The notes beneath the pieces were generated by a model. The model worked only from the letters and a program-made list of their open reading frames with translations. It made no database searches and had not been told where the DNA came from. The position numbers and the translations under genes are program-made. This document shows positions 1 through 8,424 of a DNA stretch of 32,326 bases, in pieces. The stretch comes from JAQBDA01 sp041301185 (lineage in GTDB: Bacteria > Chloroflexota > Anaerolineae > Anaerolineales > UBA4823): contig JBFYSV010000335.1 of assembly GCA_041301185.1 (NCBI GenBank), forward strand, positions 1 through 32,326, given 5' to 3'. Position 1 is the first letter of the stretch. Each line of letters starts with the position of its first letter.

Positions 1-855
1 ATGAAATCAAAATCAATCGATAAATGCCAGATATTATTGACCAATGACGACGGTATCCGCTCGCCCGGATTATGGGCTGCTGCTGCGGCGCTATCGGAGA
101 TTGGTTTTGTGCACGTGGTTGCCCCGCGAGAGCAGTATTCCGGGGGCGGTCGCAGCATGCCATCCACCTCGGATGGTATGCTCGGGGAGCAGCAAGTAGA
201 AGTGGCGGGGAATGTGTGGACTGTCTATTCGGTGGGGGGGTCACCAGCCCAGGCGGTGCAGCACGGTGTGTTAGAGGTCCTACCGGTAAGACCGAACCTG
301 GTGGTTTCTGGGATCAACTATGGTGAGAATGTGGGCAGCGGGATCACCATCTCGGGTACAGTAGGAGCAGCGATGGAGGGCGCTTCCTTGGGCGTGCCGT
401 CCCTGGCCGTATCCTTGGAAACTTCGGAAGAACACCACCTGTCTTACTCTGCAGAGGTTAACTTTTCTGCGGCGGCATATTTTACGGCTTACTTTGCACG
501 CTTGCTCCTGGAGCGAAACCTGCCGGAAGATGTGCATCTATTAAAGGTTGATGTGCCCTCGAAAGCCACGCTGGATACGCCGTGGGAGATGACCCGCCAG
601 TCGATGCACCGCTATTTCGAACCCCTGCCGCCAGTACGGACCTCCTGGGATCATCCCGCCCGGGTAGGCTACCGTCGGGCGACAGACCTGGACCAGGACC
701 GGCCAGACACGGATGCTTATGCAATCCTGGTCAAGCAGGTGGTTGCGGTTACACCCATCAGCCTGGATCTTACCTCGCGGGTGAACCTGGGGGATTTGAG
801 CGAGTTTCTTCGCAAAGAGGCAGACCGAATCGGCTGCGGCAAGCAAGCCGGTTAG
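1..855 (+). CDS. surE: 5'/3'-nucleotidase SurE (stationary-phase survival protein)
   Basis: SurE removes phosphate from nucleoside 5'- and 3'-monophosphates in the cytoplasm and is metal dependent. The family signature LLTNDDGIRSPG is at residues 12-23, with the metal-binding Asp pair D16-D17. The GGSPAQAVQHG segment near residue 80 and the VSGINYGENVG segment near residue 102 are also typical. At 284 residues it is slightly longer than the usual 250-265, partly because about ten residues precede the first beta strand. The ATG is the first base of the window, so no upstream ribosome site can be examined and a start further upstream cannot be excluded. The gene converges on the suhB-like gene with a 27-base gap and no obvious terminator. 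Family assignment is firm; substrate preference is not readable. Confidence 0.95.
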   Translation: MKSKSIDKCQILLTNDDGIRSPGLWAAAAALSEIGFVHVVAPREQYSGGGRSMPSTSDGMLGEQQVEVAGNVWTVYSVGGSPAQAVQHGVLEVLPVRPNLVVSGINYGENVGSGITISGTVGAAMEGASLGVPSLAVSLETSEEHHLSYSAEVNFSAAAYFTAYFARLLLERNLPEDVHLLKVDVPSKATLDTPWEMTRQSMHRYFEPLPPVRTSWDHPARVGYRRATDLDQDRPDTDAYAILVKQVVAVTPISLDLTSRVNLGDLSEFLRKEADRIGCGKQAG

Positions 856-882
856 CGCCAATTCTGCAATAGACTCGTTGGG

Positions 883-1659
883 TTAACCGTCATGCAGGAC
901 GTGCAGCATGGCGTCGTGCAGGGTTGGATTGGCAGCCAGGATCGATTGAGGTTGAGCCATGTAATCCGGGTTGCCATGAATATCCGTAACCAGCGCTCCG
1001 GCTTGCTCAGCGATGAGCGCCCCGGCAGCGATATCCCAGGCGTTCAGGCGAAGCTCCCAGAATCCTTCGAAACGACCACAAGCGACATAACACAGGTCGA
1101 GAGCGGCTGAACCCAGGCGGCGGATTCCCTGGCAGCGCAGGCTAAACCGGGCGAAATGGTCCAGGTTTGTCTCGGGGTGGGTGCGGATATCATAGGCAAA
1201 GCCGGTTGATAGCAAGCTGCGATCCAGGAGAGTGGTCTTTGAGACCGAGATTGCCTCGCCATTCAGCGTGGCGCCCTTTCCCAGTTCGGCGCTAAATAGC
1301 TCATCCCGCAGGGGGTCATATACAACTCCGAGCTGTAAAACGCCATCCTGTTGGTAGGCGATTGAAACTGTGAAAACAGGCACCTGGTGAGCGTAGTTCA
1401 CTGTCCCGTCCAGCGGATCGATGTACCACAGGCAGCATTCCTCACCTGGGATCTCACCGCTTTCTTCGCTCATGATGTGATGGTTCGGATAGCGGCGATT
1501 AATCTCTCCCAGCAAATATTGCTCCGACCGGCGGTCTATCTCGGTAACCAGGTCGATCGTGCCTTTATGGCTGATTTGAATATGCTTGCCATAACCGGCG
1601 CGCAGGATTTCTCCAGCCTGGCGGGCCATGGACTCCAGATCATATCGTGTCGGGTTCAT
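883..1659 (-). CDS. suhB: inositol monophosphatase family protein (SuhB/CysQ-like)
   Basis: This is a lithium-sensitive type, Mg-dependent sugar phosphatase of the inositol monophosphatase fold. Metal-binding residues are visible as E65-E66 in IMSEESGE, D81 and D84 in WYIDPLDGTVNYAH, and D209 in NAWDIAAGALIAEQAGA. Its length of 258 residues is normal. Its ATG overlaps the stop of the upstream response regulator gene by four bases, so it is translationally coupled and is the last gene of a four-gene minus-strand operon. Substrates in this family include myo-inositol-1-phosphate, fructose-1,6-bisphosphate and PAP; the sequence does not decide among them, so the symbol names the family only. Confidence 0.9.
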   Translation of the reverse strand: MNPTRYDLESMARQAGEILRAGYGKHIQISHKGTIDLVTEIDRRSEQYLLGEINRRYPNHHIMSEESGEIPGEECCLWYIDPLDGTVNYAHQVPVFTVSIAYQQDGVLQLGVVYDPLRDELFSAELGKGATLNGEAISVSKTTLLDRSLLSTGFAYDIRTHPETNLDHFARFSLRCQGIRRLGSAALDLCYVACGRFEGFWELRLNAWDIAAGALIAEQAGALVTDIHGNPDYMAQPQSILAANPTLHDAMLHVLHDG

Positions 1660-2282
1660 ACGGGCGGGTTCTGTTCCAGCAGGCGGTATAGCTGGTCTAA
1701 TTCAAGCTCGATCTCGCGCCGCTGGTTGCGGGCTTCTTCCAGCAAGGAGACGAAAGCCGGTTTTTGGGCTGGGGGCAAGCTCTCAAGCAAGCGTTCGGTA
1801 CGCGCAATCTGCATGTTTTTATAGCGCAGCTTGCTCTCCAGTCGCCCCAGATAACCTTGATTGAACTCTTCCGGTCCAAGGGGAGGGGGTGGATTGGCAG
1901 TTCGAGCGGTCAGGACTTCGGCGATGGTCAACAAGAAGTCCTCGGTATCCACTGGTTTTTCAAGAAAACGTGCTGCGCCTAGCTTCAGAGCAAACTCCCG
2001 GTCTTCAGGAGTGACATAGGTAGCCGAAAGGATGATAATGGGGATGTGGCTGGTTTTCGGGTCTGTTCGCAATCTTTGCACCAGCTGAAAGCCATCCATC
2101 TTGGGCATCAAGATGTCGGTAATGATCAGGGCTGGGCGTTCCTGATCGATGATCTGCAAGGCTTCTTCGCCATTGATAGCGCTGATGACAGGATAGCCTT
2201 TAAACTTCAGGGTAACCGTTAAGAGCTCAAGAATATTGGGGACGTCTTCAACAACCAAAAGAGGGCCATAGGGGATGCTCAT
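1656..2282 (-). CDS. response regulator, receiver domain plus C-terminal helical tail
   Basis: Residues 6-125 form a CheY-like receiver: acidic pair E12-D13, phosphoacceptor D56 in IITDILMPKMDG, the conserved Ser in IIILSA and the Lys in FLEKPV. Beyond a Pro-rich linker (NPPPPLGPEE), the last 75 or so residues are charged and helical (ESKLRYKNMQIARTERLLES and RNQRREIELELDQLYRLLEQ), consistent with a coiled coil. No DNA-binding or enzymatic output domain is seen, so output is probably by protein contact. I chose the ATG at 2282; an in-frame TTG lies 24 bases upstream, but receivers usually begin within a few residues of the first strand. No histidine kinase is nearby. Confidence 0.88.
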   Translation of the reverse strand: MSIPYGPLLVVEDVPNILELLTVTLKFKGYPVISAINGEEALQIIDQERPALIITDILMPKMDGFQLVQRLRTDPKTSHIPIIILSATYVTPEDREFALKLGAARFLEKPVDTEDFLLTIAEVLTARTANPPPPLGPEEFNQGYLGRLESKLRYKNMQIARTERLLESLPPAQKPAFVSLLEEARNQRREIELELDQLYRLLEQNPPV

Positions 2283-2342
2283 AGGATTGATTGTAGCCCT
2301 TTTCAAACAGGGTTAAAACGACAAAATTGTTAGGCAGCAGGT

Positions 2343-2984
2343 TTAAACCCCGCATTCGCCCGCCAGGGTTTCAAAGTATTGAACCATAAGCTGGTGCCTG
2401 GTTTCAGCGATCGCCAGGGCTGACGGGGTGTGCAGGCGGTCTTTGAGTTTGGAGAGCTTGAACACATACTCATGATAGGCGCTATGCGCTTCGCCAGGTT
2501 GGGTCCGTCCGCTATTCAAAAATGCAGGTGTGGGCGGGGCATAGATTGGCTGACCAGAAAGGATGGCAAAACCAATAGCCCGGGCGACGCCGATCGCGCC
2601 GATGGCATCCAGCTTGTCGGCATCGAAGAGAATCCTGGCTTCCAGGGTCTTCGGTTGCTCGTTTCCATCGCGGTAGCGATGGGCACGGATGCAGTGCAAG
2701 ACAAATGCGATTCGCTCTTCAGGCCATCCCTCATCTTGCAGCACCTGCCCGGCGAACTCGGCGGCAGACTCATGATGGCTCTGGCGGGATGGCTTTGACG
2801 GAACCCCCTCGCTTTGATCTGTATGGGCATCATGCAGCAATGCCGCTGCCCGCACAATCTCGATATCTGCGCCTTCACTTTCTGCCAGGCGCTCTGCTAG
2901 TTGGTACACGCGCCTCACATGGTCAAACCCGTGAACAGGGTCATTGCCTGGATACCAGGATTGAGCGTTTTCAAGGCTCAACAT
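2343..2984 (-). CDS. HD-domain phosphohydrolase
   Basis: This is a 213-residue HD-superfamily metal-dependent phosphohydrolase of the small stand-alone type (YedJ-like). The metal ligands appear in order: His in VHGFDH near residue 21, the HD pair in AALLHDAH near residue 51, and Asp in FDADKLDAIGAIGVAR. The latter DxxDxxGAxG pattern is characteristic of these small hydrolases of nucleotides or related phosphomonoesters. A GGAGG ribosome site lies about eight bases before the ATG, inside the last codons of hutI, and the two genes overlap by 14 bases, so translation is coupled. The natural substrate is unknown. Confidence 0.87.
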   Translation of the reverse strand: MLSLENAQSWYPGNDPVHGFDHVRRVYQLAERLAESEGADIEIVRAAALLHDAHTDQSEGVPSKPSRQSHHESAAEFAGQVLQDEGWPEERIAFVLHCIRAHRYRDGNEQPKTLEARILFDADKLDAIGAIGVARAIGFAILSGQPIYAPPTPAFLNSGRTQPGEAHSAYHEYVFKLSKLKDRLHTPSALAIAETRHQLMVQYFETLAGECGV

Positions 2985-4245
2985 TATCGTGTCCTCCCAC
3001 CGGAAAAACCTTGCCCTTCTTGATCACGGTCTGAACCAGGTTGATGCCAAAACGATAACCCAGGTGGCGATAATCGGGTACGTTTAGGATGAGCAGATCT
3101 GCCTGTTTGCCTGGCTCCAGGGAGCCAATCTGGTCAGCGCGGCGAATCGCCGCTGCGGCATTTATGGTAGCCGTGGCAATTGCCTGGGCAGGAGTTAGGC
3201 GCAGGTAACGGCAGGCAAGTGCCAGGGCAAATTGCATGCTTTCACACCAGGCAGTGCCTGGGTTCAGGTCGCTGGCAATTGCAAGTAAGCCGCCGGCCTC
3301 CAGGATGGCATGAGCTGGGGTATAGTGCGCTTCGGCAAGCCCAAAGGGTGTGCAGGGCAGGGCAACAGCTACTGTATCGCTGGCTGCCAGGGCAGCGATA
3401 TCGGCTGAGGAGGTTGCAACCAGGTGGTCAGCGGAGGCAGCGCCCAACTCTACCGCCAGCTGGGTGCCACCCAGGTTGTCAAATTCGTCAGCATGGATCT
3501 TGATCGGGAAACCAAGGGCGCGGGCAGATTTCAGGATGCGCCGGGATTGCTCCAGGCTAAACGCGCCGGTCTCGCAGAATACATCTACGAAGGGAAGTGG
3601 TCGGTCGTGGGAATGATGGGGCCACCACTCCTTCAATAATGGTAACATCGTCTCGCAGATCAAAGCGGTGTATTGATCTGGCTGGTCCTTGTACTCTGGA
3701 GCGACAGCGTGCGCGCCCAGGAAAGTGATGGCAAGCTCCAGCGGACCTTCAGAATCCAGAGCAAGCAAAGCCTGGAGCATGCGCAGCTCGGTAGCAGTTT
3801 GCAACCCATAGCCAGTTTTGGCTTCGGCGGTGGTTGTGCCGTAGGTGAACATCGCCTGAAGCCTGTGCCGGCTTTCTTCTAGCAAACGGTTCAGTGAAGC
3901 GATCCGGGTAGCATGTACGGTAGATAAGATACCCCCACCGGCAGCAAGAATTTCCAGATAAGTTTTACCTTGCAGACGCATTTCGAATTCAGCAGCCCGG
4001 TCGCCTGCCCAGATCAGGTGGGTATGCGGATCGACAAAACCAGGCATGACCACCTGTCCAGCAGCGTCATATACGGGTTCATCCGGGAATGCAGTGCGGA
4101 GTTCCTGGCTCGCGCCCACTGCGGTGATCGTCTCGCCCCGGATGAGTACTGCGCCGTTTTGGATGATCTCCAGGCGACCCAGATCATACCCTCGCTGGGG
4201 TCCGCCTGCCAGGGTCAGTACTTGTGAGGCATTAAAAATTAGCAT
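2971..4245 (-). CDS. hutI: imidazolonepropionase
   Basis: HutI opens the ring of 4-imidazolone-5-propionate to give N-formimino-L-glutamate, the third step of histidine degradation. It is an amidohydrolase-fold metalloenzyme. The metal site HxH is H74/H76 in FVDPHTHLIWAGDRAAEF, with the HADEFDNLGG segment and the catalytic Asp in ASDLNPGTAWCES further on. The length of 424 residues fits the family. I place the start at the ATG at 4245, preceded by AGGA at six bases; a 28-residue upstream extension lacks family similarity. It heads the minus-strand operon with the HD hydrolase, response regulator and suhB-like genes. No hutH, hutU or hutG is present here, so the rest of the pathway must lie elsewhere or be absent. 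Confidence 0.94.
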   Translation of the reverse strand: MLIFNASQVLTLAGGPQRGYDLGRLEIIQNGAVLIRGETITAVGASQELRTAFPDEPVYDAAGQVVMPGFVDPHTHLIWAGDRAAEFEMRLQGKTYLEILAAGGGILSTVHATRIASLNRLLEESRHRLQAMFTYGTTTAEAKTGYGLQTATELRMLQALLALDSEGPLELAITFLGAHAVAPEYKDQPDQYTALICETMLPLLKEWWPHHSHDRPLPFVDVFCETGAFSLEQSRRILKSARALGFPIKIHADEFDNLGGTQLAVELGAASADHLVATSSADIAALAASDTVAVALPCTPFGLAEAHYTPAHAILEAGGLLAIASDLNPGTAWCESMQFALALACRYLRLTPAQAIATATINAAAAIRRADQIGSLEPGKQADLLILNVPDYRHLGYRFGINLVQTVIKKGKVFPVGGHDNVEP

Positions 4246-4300
4246 ATGAAATCCTATGGCTCGATAATTACGAGATCGTTTAGACTTGGGATCAGTGAGA

Positions 4301-4329
4301 ATTATGCCATGCAATCGGAGATCGCGCAA
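4301..4329 (-). promoter_or_regulatory. candidate sigma70-type promoter for the hutI operon
   Basis: On the minus strand TTGCGC (4329-4324) and CATAAT (4306-4301) are separated by exactly 17 bases, about 55 bases before the hutI start codon. The -10 matches the consensus at five of six positions, the -35 at only three of six, so this is a modest candidate. Confidence 0.35.
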
Positions 4330-4475
4330 ATCTTGAGCAAACAGCCTTTACCAGGTAGAAATTCGGAATAAAATTATCAGGATTAGATTTGGTTAGAGAT
4401 CTTTGGCCCGTACAGGCTTGCTCGATAGATCTCAACACAACACTTAAATCGCATTTAATTGGCAGGAGGCCAGGT

Positions 4476-5912
4476 GTGGAATCGAAATTTAGAATAGAGC
4501 GAGATTCGCTGGGCGAGATACGAGTACCAGCCAAGAGCCTTTACGGGGTGCAAACCCAACGAGCGGTAGGTAACTTCCCGGTCTCTGGGTTAAGACCCTG
4601 GCGAGCTTTCATCTGGTCGATGGCGACGATCAAAAGAGCTGCCGCTGAGGTCAACCACGAGTTGGGCTTACTGGATGGCGATCTGGCCGCCGCCATCGTT
4701 CAGGCAGCTGAGGAGGTGCAAGAAGGACGCTGGGATGACCAGTTTGTTGTCGATCCTTTCCAGGCGGGGGCGGGTACCAGCCAAAATATGAACACCAACG
4801 AGGTGATTGCCAACCGCGCCACGCTTCTCCTGGGTGGCAAGCTTGGCGAGTACCGCGTTCACCCTAACGACCATGTCAATATGGCCCAGTCTACCAACGA
4901 TACTGTTCCCACCGCCATCCGTCTGGGAGCGTTATGGCGGTTAGACGAGCTGCTTGGCGAAGTGAGCAGACTTGCGGATGCTTTGCGCAAAAAATCGGTC
5001 CAGTTCGAAGAGATTGTCAAATCTGGGCGCACACACCTGCAGGATGCAGTGCCGGTACGCATGGGGCAAGAGTTTGGGGCATATGCCCGGGCAGTTGAGC
5101 GGGATGCTGAGCGCGTTCAGCGGGCTGCCCAGGGGTTACGCCGGTTGGGAATCGGGGGGACCGCTACCGGGACCGGTTTGAATGCGCATCCGGCATATCA
5201 TTCAAAGATGGTCCGCCGGCTGGCTGAATTAACCGGTTTGGAGCTGCATGAGTCGGACGACCTGTTTGAATCGATGCAGTCGATGGCAGACGTAGCCGAT
5301 TTTTCGGCTGCACTTCGCACGCTGGCAATTACCTTGACCCGGATTGCCAATGATTTCCGCCTGCTCGCTTCCGGTCCGGCAACGGGTCTGGATGAGCTAC
5401 GCTTGCCGGCAGTCCAGCCCGGATCGAGCATCATGCCTGGAAAAGTGAACCCGGTGATGGCAGAGATGCTGAATATGGCGATGTTCCATGTTCAGGGCTG
5501 CGACCATACCATTGCCCTGGCTGCCCAGGCGGGGCAGTTGGAATTGAATGTGATGATCCCTATCATCGCTCACAATCTATTCGAGAGCATGCAGGTGATG
5601 ATCGGGGCGGTCACTGCTTTTACAGATAGATGCGTGGTCGGATTGCAGGCTAACCACGAGAAGGCTGAAAACTGGCTGGCGAAAAACGCGATTGTTGTCA
5701 CGGCGCTAAACCCATTGATTGGGTACAGCGCAGGAGCGCAGCTTGTCAAGGAGGCGCTGGCGCGCCAAATGACTATTGTCGAGTTGGCAGTGGAGAAAGC
5801 CAGGGCTGGTGAGCTGCACCACCGGGAGGAGGATAGGCTGGTACAGGAGGATGAGATCATCCGGGTGATGGGCAATATGCGCCGTTTGACCGAAGGCGGG
5901 ATCATTGATTGA
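4476..5912 (+). CDS. aspA: aspartate ammonia-lyase (fumarase/aspartase superfamily; class II fumarase not excluded)
   Basis: The protein eliminates ammonia from aspartate (aspartase) or water from malate (fumarase), giving fumarate. The superfamily signature GSSIMPGKVNP is at residues 316-326, with the catalytic Ser in the SS pair, and SGRTHLQD at 183-190. Several segments resemble aspartases of the Bacillus type more than FumC: DQFVVDPFQAGAGTSQNMNTNE, HPNDHVNMAQSTND and AQAGQLELNVM. The MPGKVNP loop occurs in both. I chose GTG at 4476 because AGGAGG (4464-4469) sits six bases before it and the protein then starts like family members; the frame is open upstream to 4389 without support. At 478 residues it is of usual length. 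It diverges from hutI, which fits a role in amino-acid catabolism. Confidence 0.8.
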   Translation: MESKFRIERDSLGEIRVPAKSLYGVQTQRAVGNFPVSGLRPWRAFIWSMATIKRAAAEVNHELGLLDGDLAAAIVQAAEEVQEGRWDDQFVVDPFQAGAGTSQNMNTNEVIANRATLLLGGKLGEYRVHPNDHVNMAQSTNDTVPTAIRLGALWRLDELLGEVSRLADALRKKSVQFEEIVKSGRTHLQDAVPVRMGQEFGAYARAVERDAERVQRAAQGLRRLGIGGTATGTGLNAHPAYHSKMVRRLAELTGLELHESDDLFESMQSMADVADFSAALRTLAITLTRIANDFRLLASGPATGLDELRLPAVQPGSSIMPGKVNPVMAEMLNMAMFHVQGCDHTIALAAQAGQLELNVMIPIIAHNLFESMQVMIGAVTAFTDRCVVGLQANHEKAENWLAKNAIVVTALNPLIGYSAGAQLVKEALARQMTIVELAVEKARAGELHHREEDRLVQEDEIIRVMGNMRRLTEGGIID

Positions 5913-5953
5913 GCTGCCTGGCAAGCGAGCCCGGCTTAACGTTTTGGATAAGG

Positions 5954-5959
5954 TATAAT
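5954..5959 (+). promoter_or_regulatory. TATAAT -10 box, possible leaderless start of the sortase gene
   Basis: A perfect TATAAT ends six bases before the GTG at 5966, which would place transcription initiation at or next to the start codon. The -35 region (around 5930-5936) is poor, so this could be chance. Confidence 0.4.
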
Positions 5960-5965
5960 CACGAC

Positions 5966-6883
5966 GTGGCCAAGAAAAAACAGCCTAATGATTTATCCGT
6001 GGACGAGTTGCGCTGGATGCTGGTAGAAAAGCGCCGGGCAGCACGCCAGGACCGCCTTGAGCGTTTCCGACGCACCGGGCGGGCGGTAGTGATTGCACCA
6101 GACCTGGAAAGCACCCTGGACGATTTGCACAGTGGACCATTGGATGATGAAGATAACCTAGCTGGCGGAGCTGCAAAATCCCGGTCGAAGCGTCGCCGCT
6201 TTCTGGACTATTTCTTGCTGGTGATCGAGGTGGCGGCCGTCGTTGGGTTTATCTTTGTGCTGTTTAATGGGTTGAACCTGATCCAGGAATTAAACCAGGA
6301 AGTGGCGGCCGCGCTGGAGCAACCCACCCTGACGCCCACCCCCCTGATCGTGGCAGTTGTTTTACCCTCCGGGCATACCCCGCCCAACGCTGAAGGGGGT
6401 ACCCGGCCGAACGACGCAGAAATTCCGGAACACCTGCGGCCTCTCGTGCAGTCTTTGACCAATATTCCAGTGCCGACTCCAGGACCGGAGCAGGCGATCC
6501 GGATTCAGATTCCGGCGATCCAGGTGGATGCACCGGTAGTGCAGGGTGATGGGTGGGAGCAGCTCAAGAAAGGGGTTGGCCAGCATGTCGGCACCGCCGA
6601 CCCTGGTAAGGCGGGCAATGTTGTATTGTCGGCCCACAATGATATTTTTGGTGAGATTTTTCGAGATTTGGATCAGCTAAATCCGGGAGACGAGCTCGTC
6701 CTGTTCACGAACCAGCGGTCATATACATACACAGTAGTGGATAGCCAGGTTGTCGAACCAACAGCTGTCGAGGTGATGCAGCCAACCAAGCAGGCAACGG
6801 TTACCCTGATTTCGTGTTATCCTTATCTGGTAGATGACCAGCGGATTGTTATCACGGCGCGATTACAATCCGGGGGCGGTTAG
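5966..6883 (+). CDS. sortase family transpeptidase, membrane anchored
   Basis: Sortases cleave a C-terminal sorting motif on secreted proteins and join them to the envelope. The 305-residue protein has a charged cytoplasmic N-terminus (1-78), one membrane helix (about 79-103), a Pro/Thr-rich spacer, and a sortase domain from about residue 178 to 301. Catalytic residues are H224 in LSAHND, C284 in LISCYPY and R293 in DQRIVITARL. The start is taken as GTG at 5966, before VAKKKQPNDL; the frame is open upstream into the end of aspA, but those residues look non-native. The domain resembles the class D/E-like sortases; exact class is uncertain. No protein with an LPXTG-type tail is encoded in this window. 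Confidence 0.88.
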   Translation: MAKKKQPNDLSVDELRWMLVEKRRAARQDRLERFRRTGRAVVIAPDLESTLDDLHSGPLDDEDNLAGGAAKSRSKRRRFLDYFLLVIEVAAVVGFIFVLFNGLNLIQELNQEVAAALEQPTLTPTPLIVAVVLPSGHTPPNAEGGTRPNDAEIPEHLRPLVQSLTNIPVPTPGPEQAIRIQIPAIQVDAPVVQGDGWEQLKKGVGQHVGTADPGKAGNVVLSAHNDIFGEIFRDLDQLNPGDELVLFTNQRSYTYTVVDSQVVEPTAVEVMQPTKQATVTLISCYPYLVDDQRIVITARLQSGGG

Positions 6884-6919
6884 TTCACCCGATATCATCG
6901 TTTTTTGGAGGAATTATTT

Positions 6920-7126
6920 ATGGCAAAAAAGGCTAAACGCCAGACTCAACGCTCAGTAACCACAGCTACTCCTGACTCGGAGATCACGTCTACACCAGGC
7001 AGTTCCCGGGGTATCGACCGGAATTTCAATCCGGACTACTCGTATGTGATCAAAGACCTGAAACGAATTGGGTTACTGGCAGGATTTTTCTTTGGAGTAT
7101 TAATCATCCTGTCGTTCTTCCTATAA
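6920..7126 (+). CDS. small single-helix membrane protein, function unknown
   Basis: This is a 68-residue protein with a strongly basic start (MAKKAKRQTQR), a Ser/Thr-rich middle, and one C-terminal hydrophobic helix at about residues 49-68 (IGLLAGFFFGVLIILSFFL). The ATG at 6920 has a clear GGAGG site (6906-6910) nine bases upstream; an ATG at 6905 would overlap that site and is unlikely. It follows the sortase by 36 bases and probably shares its transcript. It has no sorting motif. The topology suggests an N-terminus in the cytoplasm and a tail anchor. I do not recognise a named family. Confidence 0.7.
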   Translation: MAKKAKRQTQRSVTTATPDSEITSTPGSSRGIDRNFNPDYSYVIKDLKRIGLLAGFFFGVLIILSFFL

Positions 7127-7203
7127 GATCATTGTTTTCGATGTGGTTTGGGGTCAGGTGTGAAGTCCAGAGGGATAATTTCTGGTAGAGCCCGGCAAAG
7201 GAA

Positions 7204-8421
7204 ATGAGCGAAGAAATTCCATCCCAAACCTCTCCCAAGTGGGGGCCAATGACGAAAATGGTCATTGGCCTAACGATGGTTGCTATCGTCGGGGCGCTAA
7301 TAATTTGGTTCCGCCGGATTATTGGTCCGCTGATCCTGACTTTTGTTCTAGCGTATTTGCTCTATCCGCTGGTAAAACGCCTGAGTATATCTGTCAAAAT
7401 CTCCTGGCGCGCTTCGGTTAACCTGATCTACCTGACTGTCGTTGTTGTTGTGGTTGGATTGCTGACGGTTGCAGGGCTGGCGGTTATCCAGCAGATCCAA
7501 AGTTTGCTGGCTTTTATCCAGCGTTTTATCACCGACCTGCCGGGATTACTTAATGAGCTCTCCACGCAGGTCTATCAGATCGGGCCTTTGACGATTGATT
7601 TTGGTGAGCTATTAAATTTTCAATCTCTCACCAATGAAATCCTTTCGGTTGTGCAGTCTCTCCTCGGTCAGGCGGGCAATCTGATCCGCGGGATTGCGGG
7701 AAGCGCGGCGGGTACGCTCGGTTGGGGGTTATTTGTGCTGATGATCTCGTATTTTCTCCTCTCGGAAGCCAGCAAATTCCCTGGAAGTTTGGTGCGTGTC
7801 GATCTTCCAGGGTACGAATATGATATCGAGCAGTTGGGTGAAAAGCTGCGCATTGTTTGGAATTCATTTTTACGCGGGCAGCTGATCATCATCCTGCTGG
7901 TGCTGCTTACTTATTCGATTCTCTTGAATATTCTGGGGGTGCGCTTTGCGTTTGGTATAGCAATCCTGGCAGGTCTGGCCCGCTTTATCCCTTACTTAGG
8001 ACCCTTGACGGTACTGGTTGTCACGGCACTGGTTTCATACTTTCAGGTAGATAACTACTTTGGTCTGCAACCCGTGTACTATATGCTCCTGGTGATCATT
8101 GCAGTGGTTCTGACGGATCAGATATTTGACAATTTGGTTTCGCCACGCATCTTTGGGCAGACATTGAACGTGCATCCTGCCGCCATCTTGATTGCGGCGC
8201 TGGTTTTTACCAACTTAATCGGGGTGATTGGACTGGTGCTGGCAGCGCCAGTTGTCGCAACCATCAATCTGATGAGCCGCTACGTATTTCGGAAAATGTT
8301 CGATCTTGATCCCTGGCAGGAATCCGAGAGCCATCCGCTTGTCTCGAGGACGGCTTCGGTGCAAAGGTGGATCCAATTGAAGGATGTTATGGCTGGTCTG
8401 TGGGGCAGGTTGCGCAAATGA
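7204..8421 (+). CDS. AI-2E transporter family membrane protein (PerM/YdiK-like)
   Basis: A 405-residue integral membrane protein of the AI-2E/UPF0118 family. Two membrane segments lie near the N-terminus (about residues 19-36 and 38-53), a third at about 75-95, then a long amphipathic stretch (QQIQSLLAFIQRFITDLPGL), and a block of hydrophobic helices from about 165 to 365. The motifs FIPYLGPLTVLV and DQIFDNLVSPRIFGQTLNVHPAAILIAAL are hallmarks of the family. Members have been described as autoinducer-2 exporters or Na+/H+ antiporters, but substrate cannot be inferred. The ATG at 7204 has an AAGGA very close by. It converges on dnaA with only three bases between the two stop codons. Confidence 0.9.
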   Translation: MSEEIPSQTSPKWGPMTKMVIGLTMVAIVGALIIWFRRIIGPLILTFVLAYLLYPLVKRLSISVKISWRASVNLIYLTVVVVVVGLLTVAGLAVIQQIQSLLAFIQRFITDLPGLLNELSTQVYQIGPLTIDFGELLNFQSLTNEILSVVQSLLGQAGNLIRGIAGSAAGTLGWGLFVLMISYFLLSEASKFPGSLVRVDLPGYEYDIEQLGEKLRIVWNSFLRGQLIIILLVLLTYSILLNILGVRFAFGIAILAGLARFIPYLGPLTVLVVTALVSYFQVDNYFGLQPVYYMLLVIIAVVLTDQIFDNLVSPRIFGQTLNVHPAAILIAALVFTNLIGVIGLVLAAPVVATINLMSRYVFRKMFDLDPWQESESHPLVSRTASVQRWIQLKDVMAGLWGRLRK

Positions 8422-8424
8422 GCC

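Noticed and set aside
4246..4329. 28-residue N-terminal extension of HutI
   Set aside because: AGGA precedes the ATG at 4245, and the extension overlaps the candidate promoter.
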